Notes under the pieces: generated by a model
Seen by the model: the letters and a program-made list of their open reading frames with translations, nothing else
Told to the model about the DNA's origin: nothing
Database searches by the model: none
Origin: Slackia equolifaciens
GTDB lineage: Bacteria; Actinomycetota; Coriobacteriia; Coriobacteriales; Eggerthellaceae
Length of the DNA: 64,000 bases
Direction of reading: 5' to 3'
NCBI RefSeq assembly: GCF_003725995.1
Contig: NZ_QIBX01000005.1
Coordinates: 1 to 64,000, forward strand
Shown here: positions 15,807 to 24,283 of the stretch, piece by piece
Numbering within the stretch: the first letter of the stretch is position 1
Layout: the number at the start of each line of letters is the position of its first letter
Made by a program: the position numbers and the translations under genes

Positions 15807-16427
15807 ATGACGCGATACGGAATGGCGATAGACCTTAAGCGCTGCATCGGATGTCATACCTGCGCAATTGCGTGCAAGGTTGCTAACAATATGCCCGAGA
15901 ACATGAACTATAGCTGGGTTGAAACAGTGGGCGGAGACGCCATAGACACCGCCTCGGGGACTTTCCCCCAGTGCACGATGTCATACCATCCCATGCAGTG
16001 CCAGCATTGTGAGAGCCCAGCATGCATGGCGAACTGCTCGTCGGGCGCGACCCAGCAGCGCGAGGACGGGATAGTATGGATTGACTACGAACTTTGCATC
16101 GGGTGCGGATCGTGCGTGGAGGCGTGCCCATATGATGGAGTGCGTACGACAATTACGGAAGAGCCCAGCTACTATCTTGATATGCAGGTGGGGGAAGCGG
16201 ATGCTCCTCCGCACAAGGTTAGCACCACGGAGAAGTGCAACTTCTGCTACAACCTCATCGATCGCGGCGAAGTGCCCGCATGCATGCAGCTGTGCCCGGG
16301 TCGCGCCCGCTACTGGGGTGACTTGGACGATCCGGAATCCGAAATATCCAAGGCAATTGAAGGACGTGAATACGTCTTTATGAACGAGGATGCCGGAACA
16401 AAGCCAAAGGTTTACTACCTGCAATAG
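15807..16427 (+). CDS. DmsB-like iron-sulfur subunit (copy 1)
   Basis: A 206-residue electron-transfer subunit with four cysteine clusters of the DmsB/NrfC type: CIGCHTCAIAC near the start, CQHCESPACMANC, CIGCGSCVEAC and CNFCYNLIDRGEVPACMQLC. These should hold four [4Fe-4S] clusters that pass electrons between the membrane subunit and the catalytic subunit. It lies 2 bases after the catalytic gene. A close paralogue is encoded at 17943-18608. No signal peptide is visible; it likely rides with the Tat-exported partner. Confidence 0.93.
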   Translation: MTRYGMAIDLKRCIGCHTCAIACKVANNMPENMNYSWVETVGGDAIDTASGTFPQCTMSYHPMQCQHCESPACMANCSSGATQQREDGIVWIDYELCIGCGSCVEACPYDGVRTTITEEPSYYLDMQVGEADAPPHKVSTTEKCNFCYNLIDRGEVPACMQLCPGRARYWGDLDDPESEISKAIEGREYVFMNEDAGTKPKVYYLQ

Positions 16428-16496
16428 AATCGAGTGTCAGCGCGGCGCCGTAGCATAGCCTGCGGCGCCTGCGCTTGGTTGGAGGGAGATGAAGAG

Positions 16497-17213
16497 GTGA
16501 GGAAGACGACGGAGGAAAGCTTGCGCTTGGCAATTGGGATGGCGGACAGCTGCGAGCTTTTTGGAAGGGCATTTTCATTTCCTGACAGAGATTTAGCGTA
16601 TGCCCTCACATGCGGGAGTTTTCAGGCGGATTGCGCCTCATGCCTCAATGAGATTGGGTTGAAAGGCAGTAATGTAGATGAGGTAGCTTTGCGGCTTAGG
16701 CGGCATGCCGGCGGGCAGCCCGATGAGCTTTGCGAATCATTGCGCGTTGCGTATTCGATAATGTATCTAACTCCTGGTGGGCATACCCCCATCTTCCCTT
16801 ACGAAAGCGCTTTTCTCCATGTGGCGCAGGGGCGTGAGGATGTTCCTGCTTTGTTCCAAACTCGCGTTGCGCTTGATGTCGAGCGTTGCATGAAAGAGGC
16901 GGGCGTGATGCCCAAAGACGCCCATAGCGAGCCCTGCGATAGCGTTCAAAATGAGTTCCTTTTCCTGTCGTATCTGTTTGGCTCTCTTGCTTCAGCACTG
17001 CATAGCGGCGATTGCGGTGCGGCTGCAGACTTGGAAACCAAAATTAGTTCTTTTGCGTCGCGCCATGTTGCTGTTTGGCTTCCTGATTTTCTTATCCGTA
17101 CGATTGAATATCCCGAAGCGGGAGCGTACGCTCATATTGCGCAGGCTGCCACTTTGCTTGTCGGCAGATTGTGCAACGACTATGCGGGCGGACGGGAATC
17201 CGACAGGGTGTGA
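16497..17213 (+). CDS. TorD/DmsD-type maturation chaperone
   Basis: A mostly helical cytoplasmic protein of about 238 residues, matching the TorD/DmsD family that binds the Tat signal and keeps the apoenzyme ready for cofactor insertion. The family region YSIMYLTPGGHTPIFPYESAF is clear in the middle. The start is uncertain: the GTG at 16497 follows GGAGGG and GAAGAG; a TTG at 16479 and an in-frame start at 16434 are alternatives. Position between the FeS and membrane subunit genes supports a role in assembling this enzyme. Confidence 0.85.
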   Translation: MRKTTEESLRLAIGMADSCELFGRAFSFPDRDLAYALTCGSFQADCASCLNEIGLKGSNVDEVALRLRRHAGGQPDELCESLRVAYSIMYLTPGGHTPIFPYESAFLHVAQGREDVPALFQTRVALDVERCMKEAGVMPKDAHSEPCDSVQNEFLFLSYLFGSLASALHSGDCGAAADLETKISSFASRHVAVWLPDFLIRTIEYPEAGAYAHIAQAATLLVGRLCNDYAGGRESDRV

Positions 17214-17216
17214 CAA

Positions 17217-17897
17217 ATGGCGTTTCTTGCAATATTGGCTGGATCTGCCGGTGCCGTCTTTGCATTGCGCAATCCAATTCATAGAGCGCCAGCACTGTTC
17301 TATGCGTTGGCCGTCTGCGTTGACGCGCTGTTTATTTTCGGCGATTCTTTAGGGCTGCCGCGATTGGTGTCGCAAGGGCTGTTCGCCGCTGTCCACAAGT
17401 GCACTCTTGCGCTCGCTCTGTTTGTCATCGTTATGTTCATAGGCGTTTTCTCTCGCGAATCGCGCGTGCGTCGTTGGCTGCAGCCAATTCGGGCTGAGCT
17501 ATCTGTAATTGCATGGATTCTTTCGCTGGGCCATATGGCGGTGTATCTTTCTTCGTACGCGACTCGCTTGATTTCTGGAAATGTCAATGGCGCCGTTTTG
17601 GTGGCGCTCATTGTGGCGCTTGTGCTCTTTGCGCTGCTCCTTATTCTTGGGATAACTTCGTTTAAGCTGGTCAAGCGTTATATGCAGGCTGAAACTTGGA
17701 AACGAGTCCAGTCGCTTGCGTATGTGTTTTTCGGGCTTGTGTACGCGCATCTGATGCTTATGCTCCTGCCGCCTGCCTTGAAAGGTGGAGAAGCTGCGCA
17801 GGTTTCGGTCGCCATCTATTCCGTGGTGTTTATTGGATATGGCGCAGCACGTCTCTTTCGTGCGCTGCGCGACTCGAAAACGCATGCCGAGCAATGA
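17217..17897 (+). CDS. Membrane anchor, DmsC/ferric-reductase-like
   Basis: A 226-residue integral membrane protein with about six hydrophobic segments. Histidines within helices (VHKCT, LGHMAVY, YAHLML) are placed like heme b ligands in ferric reductase-like/MsrQ-type membrane domains, so it may pass electrons from menaquinol to the FeS subunit. The sequence is not close to classical DmsC, so the exact family is uncertain. It starts 3 bases after the chaperone gene. Confidence 0.7.
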   Translation: MAFLAILAGSAGAVFALRNPIHRAPALFYALAVCVDALFIFGDSLGLPRLVSQGLFAAVHKCTLALALFVIVMFIGVFSRESRVRRWLQPIRAELSVIAWILSLGHMAVYLSSYATRLISGNVNGAVLVALIVALVLFALLLILGITSFKLVKRYMQAETWKRVQSLAYVFFGLVYAHLMLMLLPPALKGGEAAQVSVAIYSVVFIGYGAARLFRALRDSKTHAEQ

Positions 17898-17942
17898 GCG
17901 GCTGCGGTATCATAGCCGCTTGGGATAGTGAGTGGGGGTCGT

Positions 17943-18608
17943 ATGACGCGATACGGGATGGCAATCGATTTAAGGCGCTGCTTTGGTTGTCACACTTGCT
18001 CGGTGGCATGCAAGGTTGCAAACAATCTGCCCAAGGACATTCATTACAATGTGGTGTACACCAAAACGGATGATGGGGATATTGACGTTCCTGGCATTGC
18101 AGCGGCAGAAGGAGCGCTTTCCAATGACATAGCGGGCGGCGTGTTCCCCAACTGCCATCAGTATTATTTGCCGCGTTCGTGTCAGCATTGCGAAGCTCCC
18201 GCCTGCGAGAATGTTTGCCCTACGGGCGCTACGCAAATTCGCGACGATGGGATTGTGTGGATAGACGACGAGCTGTGCATCGGCTGCGAATCGTGCATTG
18301 AGGCATGTCCGTACGAGGGCGTACGCACGCTCATTCCGGGGGATGTGAGCTACTATCTTGATATGGTGGTGGGTGAGGCGGATGCTCCGGCGCATCGCAG
18401 CGGCACAGTTGAGAAGTGCACGCTCTGCTACAACCTCATCGATCGCGACGAGGTGCCCGCCTGCATGCAGCTGTGCCCGGGCCGCGCCCGCTACTGGGGC
18501 GATCTTGATGACCCCGAATCCGAAATCTCCAAGGCAATCAAAGGGCGCACGTACGAATTCCTTCACGAATCCGCTGGCACCGGTCCCAAGGTGTACTACC
18601 TGCGCTGA
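17943..18608 (+). CDS. DmsB-like iron-sulfur subunit (copy 2)
   Basis: A 221-residue paralogue of the 15807 gene: the first 30 residues are nearly identical (MTRYGMAIDLRRC) and the four cysteine clusters are CFGCHTCSVAC, CQHCEAPACENVC, CIGCESCIEAC and CTLCYNLIDRDEVPACMQLC. It differs by a longer insert after the first cluster (DGDIDVPGIAAAEGALSND) . The ATG at 17943 follows GTGGGGGTC; the GTG at 17928 is less likely. No second catalytic gene is present, so it may be an alternative subunit or serve another oxidoreductase elsewhere. Confidence 0.9.
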   Translation: MTRYGMAIDLRRCFGCHTCSVACKVANNLPKDIHYNVVYTKTDDGDIDVPGIAAAEGALSNDIAGGVFPNCHQYYLPRSCQHCEAPACENVCPTGATQIRDDGIVWIDDELCIGCESCIEACPYEGVRTLIPGDVSYYLDMVVGEADAPAHRSGTVEKCTLCYNLIDRDEVPACMQLCPGRARYWGDLDDPESEISKAIKGRTYEFLHESAGTGPKVYYLR

Positions 18609-18638
18609 CATGCTCCCGCATTAAAGATTGCTTCGTGT

Positions 18639-18926
18639 TCAGGCGGTGCGCTTCGGTGCGATGCTGAAGCGCAGCCCCAAAGAATCAAGTACCTTGGCAA
18701 GGGTTTCGAATCGTGGGTTACCTTGTTCGCACAGCGATTTGTAGAGGCTTTCTCTTGAGAGGCCCGTTTCGCTTGAGATGGAGCTCATGCCTTTGGCGCG
18801 GGCTATGTCTCCTAGAGCCGCCTGCAGTAATTTGGGATTGTTCAGCTCGATGATCGCATCCAGGTACGCAGCCATATCCTCTTCCGAATCAAGGAAATCG
18901 ACGATATCGAAGCGTTCAGTCTTCAT
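18639..18926 (-). CDS. HigA-like antitoxin (second module)
   Basis: A 95-residue antitoxin of the same COG3636-type family as the 9166 gene: EEDMAAYLDAIIELNNPKLLQAALGDIARAKG core, HTH (ETGLSRESLYKSLCEQGNP) and LAKVLDSLGLRF tail. The start MKTERF at 18926 is preceded by AAAGGAGC. It overlaps the toxin gene's end by 11 bases, the same overlap as in the first module. Confidence 0.9.
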   Translation of the reverse strand: MKTERFDIVDFLDSEEDMAAYLDAIIELNNPKLLQAALGDIARAKGMSSISSETGLSRESLYKSLCEQGNPRFETLAKVLDSLGLRFSIAPKRTA

Positions 18927-19233
18927 CTCGATGCTCCTTTCGCTGGCGCAGCAATTGTTTGGCGGCGCGGATATCTCGGGCCTGAGTGGTCTTGTCTCCT
19001 CCCGCAAGCAGGACTATCAGTTTATTCTCGAACATGGCGAAGTACACGCGATAGCCCGGCCCGAATGGGAAGCGCAGTTCGTAGACGCCGTCGCCTACGG
19101 GTTTCCAGTCTCCCACCAGCGTTTCCTCGATTCGTATTTCCTGGATCTTGGCGAGTATGCGAAAACGCGATTGGCGATTTTTTAACCCGTTTATCCATTT
19201 TTTGAATCTTGGCGTTAGCTCCGCATCCCACAT
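18916..19233 (-). CDS. RelE/ParE-family toxin (second module)
   Basis: A 105-residue toxin paralogous to the 8862 gene with GDWKPVGDGVYELR, GPGYRVYFAMF and LLAGGDKTTQARDI. It should inhibit translation when free of antitoxin (family knowledge). The ATG at 19233 has a GGAGG site 6 bases upstream; an in-frame ATG at 19245 lacks one. A perfect operator palindrome lies 14 bases further upstream. Confidence 0.9.
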   Translation of the reverse strand: MWDAELTPRFKKWINGLKNRQSRFRILAKIQEIRIEETLVGDWKPVGDGVYELRFPFGPGYRVYFAMFENKLIVLLAGGDKTTQARDIRAAKQLLRQRKEHRDED

Positions 19234-19247
19234 GTGCACCTCCATAC

Positions 19248-19265
19248 TGTATCCTACAGGATACA
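19248..19265. promoter_or_regulatory. Operator palindrome of the second TA module
   Basis: TGTATCCT (19248-19255) and AGGATACA (19258-19265) are exact inverted arms with a 2-base spacer. The position just before the toxin ribosome site is typical for HigA-type autorepression. Confidence 0.65.
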
Positions 19266-19326
19266 AACAGTCAAGAGTAAGCAAGTCACGCCGCATGCAC
19301 GCATGCTTTTTTGTGCAACTATGGTG

Positions 19327-19463
19327 GCATATGAACCTTGCCGAAACATTGCCGAAGTTTGTGTCCGAATTCGATCGGAAATATGATTGGCCTCTAATCA
19401 ACCTACCTCAAAACCTTGCCCAAACCTTGCCGGTTTTTGCTCGGGTTCTGCTAGAAACCTTGT
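19327..19463 (-). repeat. Dispersed GGCAAGGTTT element, copy B (inverted)
   Basis: Read on the minus strand, this gap holds about five near-copies of GGCAAGGTTT, a CGAATTCGG block and the same overall order as copies at 5557-5727 and 33960-34141, though it is more diverged. It separates the toxin-antitoxin promoter from the rpsT terminator. Confidence 0.55.
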
Positions 19464-19472
19464 CGAACCAAC

Positions 19473-19501
19473 AAAAAAGCCCGCGATTGCTCGCGGGCTT
19501 T
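19473..19501 (-). terminator. Terminator of rpsT
   Basis: AAAGCCCGCGA (19476-19486) and TCGCGGGCTTT (19491-19501) form an 11-bp stem with a TTGC/GCAA loop. On the minus strand a run of T follows, giving a strong intrinsic terminator for rpsT. Confidence 0.9.
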
Positions 19502-19541
19502 GTCTCGCTCAGATATGAGCTTCTGCCGTGACGGCGCCTTG

Positions 19542-20033
19542 CTACTCAGCAGCCTCTTCGCCCTCGGCCTCAGCGGCGGCAGCCTCGGCGGCCTTGCGCT
19601 CATGGGCGGCCTTCTCCAGCTTCAGGGTCTCCTCGCGGCGCTTGGCCTTCTCGGCGTCGGCGGCAGCGTAGGCGGCCTTCTTCTCAGCCTTGCGGGCGGC
19701 CTTCTTGGTGCCACCCTTCGCCTCGGGGACGCGCTTCTCGCGCTTGGGGGCGTTGGCGATATCCTCGGGGGTCACGACGGTGTTGGCCAGCTGCATGACG
19801 CCGCTCTTGCGGTTGGCGGCCTGGTTCTTGTGGATGATGCCCTTACCGGCGGCCTTGTCCAGCAGGCGGCACGCCTCCTGGGCGGCAACGTAGGCCTTCA
19901 CGCCGTCCTTCTCGGCGACGGCCTCGCGCACGCGGCGCACGGCGGTCTTCAGGGCGGACTTGTAGGCGCGGTTGCGCTGGCGGGCCTTCTCGGCGGTCAG
20001 GATGCGCTTTTTCTGGCTCTTGATGTTTGCCAC
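19542..20033 (-). CDS. rpsT: 30S ribosomal protein S20, C-terminally extended
   Basis: S20 binds 16S rRNA early in small-subunit assembly. The N-terminal 85 residues are a normal S20 ([21 protein letters not shown], then [11 protein letters not shown] and [18 protein letters not shown]). The start is GTG at 20033 with GGAGGAAAG upstream. The protein then runs on to 163 residues, about twice the usual 87, with a tail rich in Ala, Lys and Glu that should form a long charged helix or stay disordered. The gene is monocistronic and has its own terminator. Confidence 0.93.
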   Translation of the reverse strand: MANIKSQKKRILTAEKARQRNRAYKSALKTAVRRVREAVAEKDGVKAYVAAQEACRLLDKAAGKGIIHKNQAANRKSGVMQLANTVVTPEDIANAPKREKRVPEAKGGTKKAARKAEKKAAYAAADAEKAKRREETLKLEKAAHERKAAEAAAAEAEGEEAAE

Positions 20034-20389
20034 AGTTCTTTCCTCCATACACGTGGGGTGTCCAACGATTGCCGCGGTTGGGTCTTGGCAACCGCTTGCG
20101 GCTTTTGCCGCGTACCTGTGCGCTGTACGCTCCGTATCGGCCGAGAGCTGGGGGCGGAGCGCGACGGGCATGTGGTCAGGCCCGCATTGCACACAGCGAT
20201 GGATAACTATAAGCGCCCGCCTCGCTCGAGTCAAAGGAAATCTTGCGAATATGGAGGAATATCTGCGAAAACGAACAATCGGGCGGCGCCTATTGGGTAG
20301 GATGGCGCAGAGAAAAACGCGCAGGGGCTTGGTCGGGCTTGAGCTTCGTCCTTTTCGACCTCGGCGCTTACGCATTCAGGAGAGCATTC
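20034..20389. other. Divergent intergenic region rpsT/engB
   Basis: A 356-base gap between divergent genes that should hold the promoters of both. I see no clear gene, repeat or strong hairpin; AGGAGAG at 20379-20385 is the engB ribosome site. Confidence 0.4.
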
Positions 20390-20974
20390 ATGAACTACAA
20401 TAACGTGAAATTCATGGCGGCGTACGGCACGTCTAAGCAGCTGCCCCCTTCGCGCCGCGCGGAGGTGTCGTTTGCCGGTCGTTCGAATGTCGGCAAGTCA
20501 TCGCTTCTGAACAAGCTTTTTAATCGCAAGAAGCTGGCGAAGGTCTCGTCGAAGCCCGGCAAGACATCCACGATCAACTTCTTTGAGGCCGATTCCGCCG
20601 ATTTTGTCGATCTGCCTGGCTACGGATACGCTCAGGTGTCCAAATCGGAGAAGGCTCGCTGGGCGGAGATGATCGAGGGCTACTTCAACCAGGATCGCGA
20701 TTTTGCGCTGGTCGTGTCGCTCATAGACATACGCCATCCCGCCACCGCTCTCGACGTGCAGATGGTGGGATTTCTCCAGACAACCGGGCTTCCGTTCATC
20801 ATCGTGCAGACCAAGGCTGACAAACTGAGCAAATCGCAGGTGTCGCGCTCCACCGCCGCCCTGCGCAAGCAGCTTGAGCTGGGGCCGGAGGTGCCCGTGG
20901 TGGCGGTTTCTTCCGAAAAGGGCACGGGCATCGACGTGCTCAAGCGTCTCATCGACAGCTATATCGAGCCGTAG
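20390..20974 (+). CDS. engB: Ribosome biogenesis GTPase EngB (YihA/YsxC)
   Basis: A 194-residue GTPase needed for late 50S assembly. Visible motifs: G1 GRSNVGKSS near 29-37, G3 DLPGYGYA (the YihA-type G3), G4 TKAD and G5 region SSEKGTG. Length is normal. The ATG at 20390 follows AGGAGAG; longer upstream reading is just open frame. Confidence 0.95.
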   Translation: MNYNNVKFMAAYGTSKQLPPSRRAEVSFAGRSNVGKSSLLNKLFNRKKLAKVSSKPGKTSTINFFEADSADFVDLPGYGYAQVSKSEKARWAEMIEGYFNQDRDFALVVSLIDIRHPATALDVQMVGFLQTTGLPFIIVQTKADKLSKSQVSRSTAALRKQLELGPEVPVVAVSSEKGTGIDVLKRLIDSYIEP

Positions 20975-21107
20975 GGCGTGCGTTTTCGCTTCGTCCGTGC
21001 GAAAAACCCGTGCAGCGACGCAATGGTGCGCGCCGCGAAGCGCTTGCTCATTTAAAATGAAAACGTTTGACACATAACGGTTTTTACATAGGTAGAGAAG
21101 GCATTGC

Positions 21108-22913
21108 ATGGCAACCGACCCCCAGTTTATTCGCAACTTCAGCATCATCGCGCATATCGACCACGGCAAATCGACGCTCTCTGATCGTATCCTTGAGCTC
21201 ACGGGCACCGTGGCTAAGCGCGATATGACCGATCAGCTGCTGGACTCGATGGACATCGAGCGCGAACGCGGCATCACGATCAAAAGCCAGGCCGTGCGCG
21301 TGATGTACACCGCCTCTGACGGCCACGAATATCAGTTCAACCTTATCGATACGCCGGGGCATGTGGACTTCACGTACGAGGTGAGCCGCAGCCTGGCCGC
21401 GTGCGAAGGCGCTGTGCTGGTGGTGGACGCCACCCAGGGCGTGGAGGCGCAGACGGTGGCAAACGCCATGATGGCTATGAACGCGAGCCTGGAAATCATC
21501 CCGCTCATCAACAAGATCGACCTGCCTTCCGCCGACCCCGAGCGCGTGAAGGGCGAGATCGAAGACGGCCTGGCGATTCTGGCCGATGACGCCATCCTGG
21601 CAAGCGGCAAGACGGGGGAGGGCGTGCCCGACCTGCTCGAGGCCGTGGTGAACATGGTGCCCGCTCCCGAAGGCGATGCGAGCGCCCCGCTGCGTGCACT
21701 CATCTTCGACTCGTATTTCGACCCGTACCGCGGTGTGGTGGCGCTCGTGCGCGTGGTGGACGGCTCCATCAAAAAGGGCGATGAGGTGCGTCTGGTAAAT
21801 GCTGGCACCGAGATTCTGGTAGAAGAGGTGGGCGCGCGTCACCCCGCCGAAATCGCGCTTCCGGAGCTTTCCGTGGGCGAGGTGGGCTACCTCGTCACGG
21901 GCCTCAAGGACGTTTCGCAGGTGCGCGTGGGCGACACCATCACCAGCGCCAAGGGCGGCGTGAGCGAGCCTCTTCCGGGCTACCGCGAGGCAAAGCCCAT
22001 GGTATACACAGGTCTTTTCCCCATTGATAGCGACCAGTACGAGGATCTCAAAGAGGCGCTCGAGAAGCTTTCGCTCAACGACCCGGCGCTCATTTGGGAG
22101 CCCGAGACCAGCCACGCTCTGGGCTTCGGATTCCGCGTGGGATTTCTGGGCCTGCTCCATATGGAGGTCATCAAGGAGCGATTGGAGCGCGAGTTCGGCC
22201 TTGACCTCATCGCCACAGCCCCCAGCGTGGAATATCACGTGTTCATGACCAACGGCGAGATGATCAGCCTTCATTCTCCCCAGGACATGCCCGACCCCTC
22301 CAAAATCGACCACATCGAGGAGCCGTACCTGAAGGCCACCATCATGATTCCGCCCGATTACGTGGGTGCGGTGATGGACCTTACCGTGTCGCACCGCGGC
22401 ACGTTCAAGACGATGAACTACCTCTCCACCACCACGGTGGAGCAGATCTGGGAAATCCCATCGTCTGAGCTCATCCTGGATTATTTCGACCAGCTCAAGA
22501 GCCGCACCAAGGGCTATGCGAGCCTTGATTACGAATTCGATGGCTACAAGCCCGGCGCGTTGCAGAAGCTCGACATCCTCCTATCCGGCAAGCCGGTGGA
22601 CGCGCTCTCCTTCATCGTGCACAAGGACAAGGCGTACGACCGAGGCCGCGTGCTGTGCGAGAAGCTCAAGGGCATCATCCCGCAGCAGATGTTCGAGGTG
22701 CCTATCCAGGCGGCGGTGGGCGGTCGCGTGCTGGCACGTCAGACCGTTCGCGCCAAGCGCAAAGACGTGCTTGCCAAGTGCTACGGCGGCGACATCAGCC
22801 GCAAGCGTAAGCTGCTTGAAAAGCAAAAGGCGGGCAAGAAGCGCATGAAGGCCATCGGCAACGTAGAGGTGCCGCAGGAGGCGTTTATGGCCATTCTGAA
22901 GGTGGACGAATAA
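21108..22913 (+). CDS. lepA: Elongation factor 4 (LepA)
   Basis: A 601-residue translational GTPase that back-translocates or remodels stalled ribosomes. G1 [13 protein letters not shown]3 DTPGHVDF and G4 NKIDLPSA are present, followed by EF-G-like domains and the LepA-specific C-terminal domain ([23 protein letters not shown]). Length is typical. A small membrane protein gene follows at once and hemW 260 bases later, the common lepA-hemW order. Confidence 0.97.
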   Translation: MATDPQFIRNFSIIAHIDHGKSTLSDRILELTGTVAKRDMTDQLLDSMDIERERGITIKSQAVRVMYTASDGHEYQFNLIDTPGHVDFTYEVSRSLAACEGAVLVVDATQGVEAQTVANAMMAMNASLEIIPLINKIDLPSADPERVKGEIEDGLAILADDAILASGKTGEGVPDLLEAVVNMVPAPEGDASAPLRALIFDSYFDPYRGVVALVRVVDGSIKKGDEVRLVNAGTEILVEEVGARHPAEIALPELSVGEVGYLVTGLKDVSQVRVGDTITSAKGGVSEPLPGYREAKPMVYTGLFPIDSDQYEDLKEALEKLSLNDPALIWEPETSHALGFGFRVGFLGLLHMEVIKERLEREFGLDLIATAPSVEYHVFMTNGEMISLHSPQDMPDPSKIDHIEEPYLKATIMIPPDYVGAVMDLTVSHRGTFKTMNYLSTTTVEQIWEIPSSELILDYFDQLKSRTKGYASLDYEFDGYKPGALQKLDILLSGKPVDALSFIVHKDKAYDRGRVLCEKLKGIIPQQMFEVPIQAAVGGRVLARQTVRAKRKDVLAKCYGGDISRKRKLLEKQKAGKKRMKAIGNVEVPQEAFMAILKVDE

Positions 22914-22914
22914 C

Positions 22915-23112
22915 ATGGCGAGAAACGACGATTACGATTGGCTGAACGATCCGTTCGATGAGAAGAAGGCTGCCGCCGAGCGCGAGCGTGCGCACATGGG
23001 CGGCGGGTCCAAGGCGGCGGTAGCCGTGGGATGCTTCGTTGTCATCGTGCTGGTCATTGTCATGTTTGCCGTGGGCGGCTGGATTCTTTTGGGAATGGGC
23101 TCCATCGGCTGA
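22915..23112 (+). CDS. Small single-pass membrane protein, 65 aa
   Basis: The first 30 residues are charged (DDYDWLNDPFDEKKAAAERERAHMGGG) and a single hydrophobic helix follows (about 33-60, VAVGCFVVIVLVIVMFAVGG). It starts 1 base after lepA ends, so it is co-translated. Function unknown. Confidence 0.65.
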   Translation: MARNDDYDWLNDPFDEKKAAAERERAHMGGGSKAAVAVGCFVVIVLVIVMFAVGGWILLGMGSIG

Positions 23113-23170
23113 CAAACGGAATGGCGGGTGCGGCTCGACGCGCCCGCTTTTGCGTAAGGAAGGAGGGCGC

Positions 23171-24283
23171 ATGCCGCACGATCCGTATAAGGCGCTCTAT
23201 ATCCATCTGCCGTTTTGCAAACACCGCTGCGCCTATTGCGATTTCGCGACGCAGGCGATCGCTTCTGACAGCCCGGCAATCGATGAGTACATGGACGGCC
23301 TCATCATGGATGTTCGTCGCAAGGCGAAAGAAGGGGAGCTTGCTGCCATAGAAACGGTGTACATCGGCGGCGGAACGCCGAGCTACGTGGGCCAGAAGCG
23401 CTTGAGCTCGCTTCTGTACGCCCTCGGCGTTTCCATGAACCTCACGCCTGAGGTTGAGTGTTCTATGGAGGCCAACCCGGAGTCGCTCACGCCCGAACTT
23501 ATTCGCGACGTGTACGCGCTTGGGGTGAACCGGCTGTCTATTGGCGTGCAGAGCTTTGACGACGGCTTGCTGAAGACGCTCGATCGCATCCATGACTCCG
23601 CCCGTGCCGAGGCTGCGGTGCGCGCGGCGCTTGAGCGCTTCGAGAACGTGTCGATCGATCTGATGTGCGGCATTCCCGGCCAGACGCCCGATATGTTTCT
23701 GGCCGATTTGCGGAAAGCCGTCGATCTGGGCGTCACGCACGTGAGCGTGTATCCGCTTACCATCGAGGACCATACGCCCTTCCGTCGCATGGTGGATTCC
23801 GGCGAGCTGGAAGACGTGAACGAGGAGCATGAGGCCCTGATGATGGGCATGGCGCCCAACGTACTGGGAGAGGCGGGCTTCCATCGCTACGAGGTGGCGA
23901 GCTACGCCAAGGATGGCTACGAATGCCGCCACAACAAGGCGTATTGGACCGGAGTGCCGTATCTGGGCCTTGGCGCGTCGGCCGTTACCATGACGCAGAA
24001 CGAGAGCCGCCGGATGCGCGTTCAGGACGGCGAGGTGGTGGACGATTTGAATCGCCGCCAGATGTGCGCAGAGGACCTGATGATGAAGATGCGCATGTGT
24101 GCAGGTGTATCCGAGGAGGAAGTGCGCAAGGCGGCGCTTCTTTTGCCCGGCGTGCTAGATGTGTTCCGCGGGCTGGTACGCGACAATCTGGTAAAGCGCG
24201 AGAACGGCCGCTATATGCCAACGTTGGGCGGCTGGCTGTTAGGAAATGAGTTATATGGAAGAATCTTCGAACTGGCTCCGTAA
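23171..24283 (+). CDS. hemW: Radical SAM heme chaperone HemW-like
   Basis: A 370-residue radical SAM protein annotated historically as coproporphyrinogen III oxidase-like but shown in several bacteria to be a heme chaperone. The cluster motif CxxxCxxC appears at CKHRCAYC near residue 16, followed by IGGGTPS and the HemN C-terminal region (GLGASAVTM). The ATG follows AAGGAAGGAGG. It overlaps the dus gene. It does not show the extra N-terminal features of true HemN. Confidence 0.9.
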   Translation: MPHDPYKALYIHLPFCKHRCAYCDFATQAIASDSPAIDEYMDGLIMDVRRKAKEGELAAIETVYIGGGTPSYVGQKRLSSLLYALGVSMNLTPEVECSMEANPESLTPELIRDVYALGVNRLSIGVQSFDDGLLKTLDRIHDSARAEAAVRAALERFENVSIDLMCGIPGQTPDMFLADLRKAVDLGVTHVSVYPLTIEDHTPFRRMVDSGELEDVNEEHEALMMGMAPNVLGEAGFHRYEVASYAKDGYECRHNKAYWTGVPYLGLGASAVTMTQNESRRMRVQDGEVVDDLNRRQMCAEDLMMKMRMCAGVSEEEVRKAALLLPGVLDVFRGLVRDNLVKRENGRYMPTLGGWLLGNELYGRIFELAP

